Assembly: GCA_964589635.1 (NCBI GenBank)
Contig: CAZPRI010000002.1
Span: 1 to 49,856 of the forward strand
DNA length: 49,856 nucleotides
Direction of reading: 5' to 3'
Source: CAZUCU01 sp964589635
GTDB taxonomy: Bacteria; Patescibacteriota; Minisyncoccia; Phycocordibacterales; JAACPR01
The notes under the pieces are model-generated. The model was not told the origin of the DNA. It ran no database searches and was given only the letters and a program-made list of their open reading frames with translations. Made by a program: the position numbers and the translations under genes. The stretch's first letter is position 1. Each line of letters begins with the position of its first letter. Below, piece by piece: positions 47,843 to 49,856 of the stretch.

Positions 47843-47846
47843 ACAT

Positions 47847-48503
47847 TTATCTTCTCATATTCCTCTCGATTGCCCTGTATTTATTCTCAATAATGGTTAA
47901 ATCCGATTTTAAGGCAACGTTTTCTCTTTTCAGTGCAGCCTCCTTCTGAGATAGACTTTCAAAATTCCTTCTTATATTTTCTGTCTCCTTTTTTTCTCTT
48001 TGAAAGAGCTGTATCAGTCTACTAATTACAGTATTTTTATTTCTTTCAGACCTTTCCTTATTTCTTTCCAGTTCATCATCTTTTCGCTCTAGTTCTTCTA
48101 GATCTCTTTCTTTTTGAGCAATCTCCTTTTTTAATTCTTCAATAGAGTTATTAACCTCAGAGAGGTTAAAATCTATTTTTGAAGTATCCTCCTTTAATTC
48201 CTTTTGTTCTTTTTTTAAATTAGACTCTGCATTTACGTCTTCTTGCTCTTCTCTTCTTAATATACTTTCAGATCTTCTTATTTCACTCTCAAGTCTTATA
48301 AGTATATATTTAACTTCCTCTAGTCTCCTTTTTTTAGATTCAACCTGTCTTACCATTGTTGCTAAATCCATTTGTCTTCTTTGTAAGGCGAGTCTCTCCT
48401 GTTCCCGCTTCTTTTGATCCTCGTTTGGTTCCAAACGATTAATCGCCCCTTGATGTAGACCACTTTTTCTTATTTCCTCTGCCGATGGTAATTCTCTGGA
48501 CAT
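47847..48503 (-). CDS. Coiled-coil protein, unknown function
   Basis: A 218-aa soluble protein of which residues 25-215 are one charged helix with heptads (ERLALQRRQMDLATMVRQVESKKRRLEEVKY..., many E, K and R). The N-terminus MSRELPSAEEIRKSGL is different and may be a docking segment. No signal peptide or membrane span. It sits 2 bases after the nuclease gene and is read in the same direction, so it is co-transcribed with it. A cytoskeletal or nuclease-partner role is possible. Compositional bias makes any homology search weak. Confidence 0.75.
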   Translation of the reverse strand: MSRELPSAEEIRKSGLHQGAINRLEPNEDQKKREQERLALQRRQMDLATMVRQVESKKRRLEEVKYILIRLESEIRRSESILRREEQEDVNAESNLKKEQKELKEDTSKIDFNLSEVNNSIEELKKEIAQKERDLEELERKDDELERNKERSERNKNTVISRLIQLFQREKKETENIRRNFESLSQKEAALKRENVALKSDLTIIENKYRAIERNMRR

Positions 48504-48505
48504 AT

Positions 48506-49326
48506 CTAAATTATATATTGATCTTGCTTATAAACACCAACGCCTACATACTCAGCCTCTCCACGTATTATTTTTTCATAAGGCTCACAACCCTTACATC
48601 CACCCAGAGGACAAGTGAACTCCTTTTTTTCTCTGGCATTCTTAATTTTTAGAGCTACATCTAGTATTTTATTATGAGATTCTTCAATGTCAGGTAATTC
48701 CTTTTCAGTTAGATTATCGTCAACATCTAGATACCAATAAAAAGCACCTGTTGTTTTTCTACTTTGACAATTTTTCATCAGTAAAACATATATTGGCAAC
48801 TGAAGAGAATTATCATCTTCCTTATTTTTACCTGTCTTGAAATCTATAATGTGCACACTATCATCTTCTGGTATATATCTAATCCAATCTATCTTTCCGC
48901 ACAAGAGAATCTCATCCTTTTCACTTAACCAATAATGAGGAAGATCTTCCTTAATTTTAATAGTTTTATCAAGAAAAATTTCAGGATTCCTGATTGCAGT
49001 TTCTATCATTTTAATTCCTCTATCAAAAAATTTCTTCTCAGTTTCCTCATCTTTAAAGCCCCCCTTTTTTCCTGAAACACTTTTCCACCTCTCCTTAAAC
49101 ATTTCAATTAAATCTCTATTCATTCTCTCTTCAGTTTTAAATTCAGTAAGACCTTCCAAAATATCATGTACCGCAATCCCAAGAGACATATAAGGNNNNN
49201 NNNNNTTATTTTTCTTCCTGTATTTGGATCTTTATAAACATTATGTAAATAATAAAGTCTTGGACATTGCAAAAAATCACCTATTGAGGAATGAGAAACC
49301 CATGTCGCCTTAAATTTATCTGCCAT
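48506..49326 (-). CDS. RecB/Cas4-like PD-(D/E)xK nuclease, interrupted by assembly gap
   Basis: One gene split by the N run at 49196-49205. The 5' part from ATG 49326 reads MADKFKATWVSHSSIGDFLQCPRLYYLHNVYKDPNTGRK; the 3' part reads SLGIAVHDILEGL and on to 48506. The nuclease core is CGKIDWIRY ... VHIIDFKTGKN (Asp, Asp-x-Lys). The Cys of FLQCPRLYY plus CPLGGCKGC near the C-terminus (three Cys) is the layout of the 4Fe-4S cluster in AddB, RecB-like and Cas4 nucleases. The frames on the two sides of the gap do not match with 10 N, so the true gap length differs. Coding is certain, exact function unknown. Confidence 0.85.
49196..49205. other. Assembly gap (10 N)
   Basis: Ten N bases, probably a placeholder of unknown true length. 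The nuclease frame breaks here. Confidence 0.98.
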
Positions 49327-49347
49327 TATGATGCATTTTAACATAAT

Positions 49348-49377
49348 AAAAAACCACACAATAAATTGTGTGGTTTT
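49348..49377 (-). terminator. Terminator of the prepilin gene
   Basis: Stem CCACACAAT / ATTGTGTGG with a 2-base loop; TTTTTT follows on the minus strand. Confidence 0.85.
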
Positions 49378-49382
49378 AATCT

Positions 49383-49760
49383 TTACCAACCCTCTGTAGT
49401 GATTGGGTGATGTGTGCTACCTGGGCATGGGTACTCACACTGACATGCAGGAAAACCAATACTTGGTATAAAGTCAGAAAAAACATATCTTCCTCCAGAT
49501 GGGCACCTTTGTCCGATATCCATTCCAATCCTAGACCAATCAATTTTATCTCCAGGATTGAGATTCTTTTTATCCTGAAAAGATCGTACATTAACCTGAA
49601 CCTTCTTTTGGAAGGAGATACATTGATCTTTTTTTATTGATTCAGTATCGAATCCTAAAACCAAAAACACTAACATAGTCATGAGCCCAACAAAAGATGC
49701 TAGGAGTACGAATTCAACAAAAGTAAAACCTCCAGAATATTTTTTTTCGTTTTTCTTCAT
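49383..49760 (-). CDS. Type IV prepilin-like protein
   Basis: A 125-aa protein with a class III prepilin leader: basic MKKNEKKYSGG, then cleavage before FTFVEFVLLASFVGLMTMLVFLVLG, which has the conserved Glu at mature position 5 and a hydrophobic N-terminal helix that packs into the pilus core. The globular part has a Cys-rich end (CPSG, ACQCEYPCPGS: five Cys after residue 90) that could form disulfides. It should be processed by a prepilin peptidase and assembled into a type IV pilus or pseudopilus, the main attachment and DNA-uptake organelle in CPR cells. Confidence 0.88.
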   Translation of the reverse strand: MKKNEKKYSGGFTFVEFVLLASFVGLMTMLVFLVLGFDTESIKKDQCISFQKKVQVNVRSFQDKKNLNPGDKIDWSRIGMDIGQRCPSGGRYVFSDFIPSIGFPACQCEYPCPGSTHHPITTEGW

Positions 49761-49784
49761 TTTTTCGTGGTGCTGTTCTTTTTT

Positions 49785-49813
49785 AATTTACATAAAATAT
49801 GCATTATTGTCAA
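49785..49813 (-). promoter_or_regulatory. Promoter of the prepilin gene
   Basis: Minus strand TTGACA (49813-49808), 17-base spacer, TAAATT (49790-49785); leader about 18 bases without a clear Shine-Dalgarno sequence. Confidence 0.5.
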
Positions 49814-49856
49814 ATAATTACTTTTCCGTATTAAAGTGCTACTATAAAAATATTAA

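Noticed and set aside
49120..49389. Separate 89-aa gene through the N gap
   Set aside because: After the gap it leaves the nuclease frame and encodes nonsense (LICLLGLRYMIFW); the SLGIAVHDILEGL frame is the family one.

Overview
The window reads as a chromosome segment of an ultra-small Candidate Phyla Radiation bacterium (Candidatus Patescibacteria, probably a Parcubacteria relative). The basis is AT-rich DNA, short intergenic gaps, many short orphan membrane or secreted proteins, a fermentative gene set (class I aldolase, phosphoglucose/phosphomannose isomerase, ROK kinase, phosphoketolase plus acetate kinase), a primosomal PriA with decayed helicase motifs, and GTCATCCTCGGG-type palindromic repeats. 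A lineage name beyond that would be guesswork. A 10-base N gap at 49196-49205 shows that this is a draft assembly.

Layout. 1-6440 is core: priA 3' end, def-fmt, a minus-strand set (DUF167, raiA, cyclophilin) with a candidate stand-alone structured RNA upstream, a flavodoxin-fold reductase, a fatty acid desaturase and a 39-aa basic protein. tRNA-Asn (6441-6512) marks the left edge of an accessory island that runs to about 20.9-21.2 kb. The island has visibly higher GC (27 of 60 in the line at 10081 against 21 of 60 at 31081; single-line hand counts, illustrative only). It carries a large serine recombinase whose 3' end reads into the tRNA, a tyrosine recombinase, a complete type III restriction-modification operon with an HTH gene in front and an unknown gene behind, a divergent 810-aa membrane protein, a DUF488 protein, a DUF4352 protein preceded by a 200-nt highly structured leader, a HEPN-like protein and a terminase-small-subunit-like protein.

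21.2-49.8 kb is core or host-interaction material: a leucine-rich-repeat protein, a CPA2 antiporter, secreted repeat and FN3 proteins, a cold-shock protein, an HI0933-type flavoprotein, an MFS carrier, aldolase, a MacA/MacB-like export operon, ROK kinase, phosphoketolase-acetate kinase, a LexA-like repressor facing a 40-aa basic protein, MscL, a P-type ATPase, DUF389, PGI/PMI, a coiled-coil protein, a RecB/Cas4-like nuclease (interrupted by the N gap) and a prepilin.

How it works together. Hexose phosphate handling (ROK kinase, PGI/PMI, aldolase) and the phosphoketolase-acetate kinase pair would yield ATP by substrate-level phosphorylation. Envelope genes (desaturase, antiporter, MscL, ATPase, export operon, pilin, surface proteins) suit a small cell living on or near a host. 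A window-wide feature is a TATAAT-like box ending 5-9 bases before the start codon of many genes, which suggests that leaderless mRNAs are common. The best candidates for undescribed biology are the structured leader at 19434-19634 with three copies (two direct, one inverted) of a 10-base pairing element, the pseudoknot-capable RNA at 4322-4498, and the type III RM island with its unknown partner genes.
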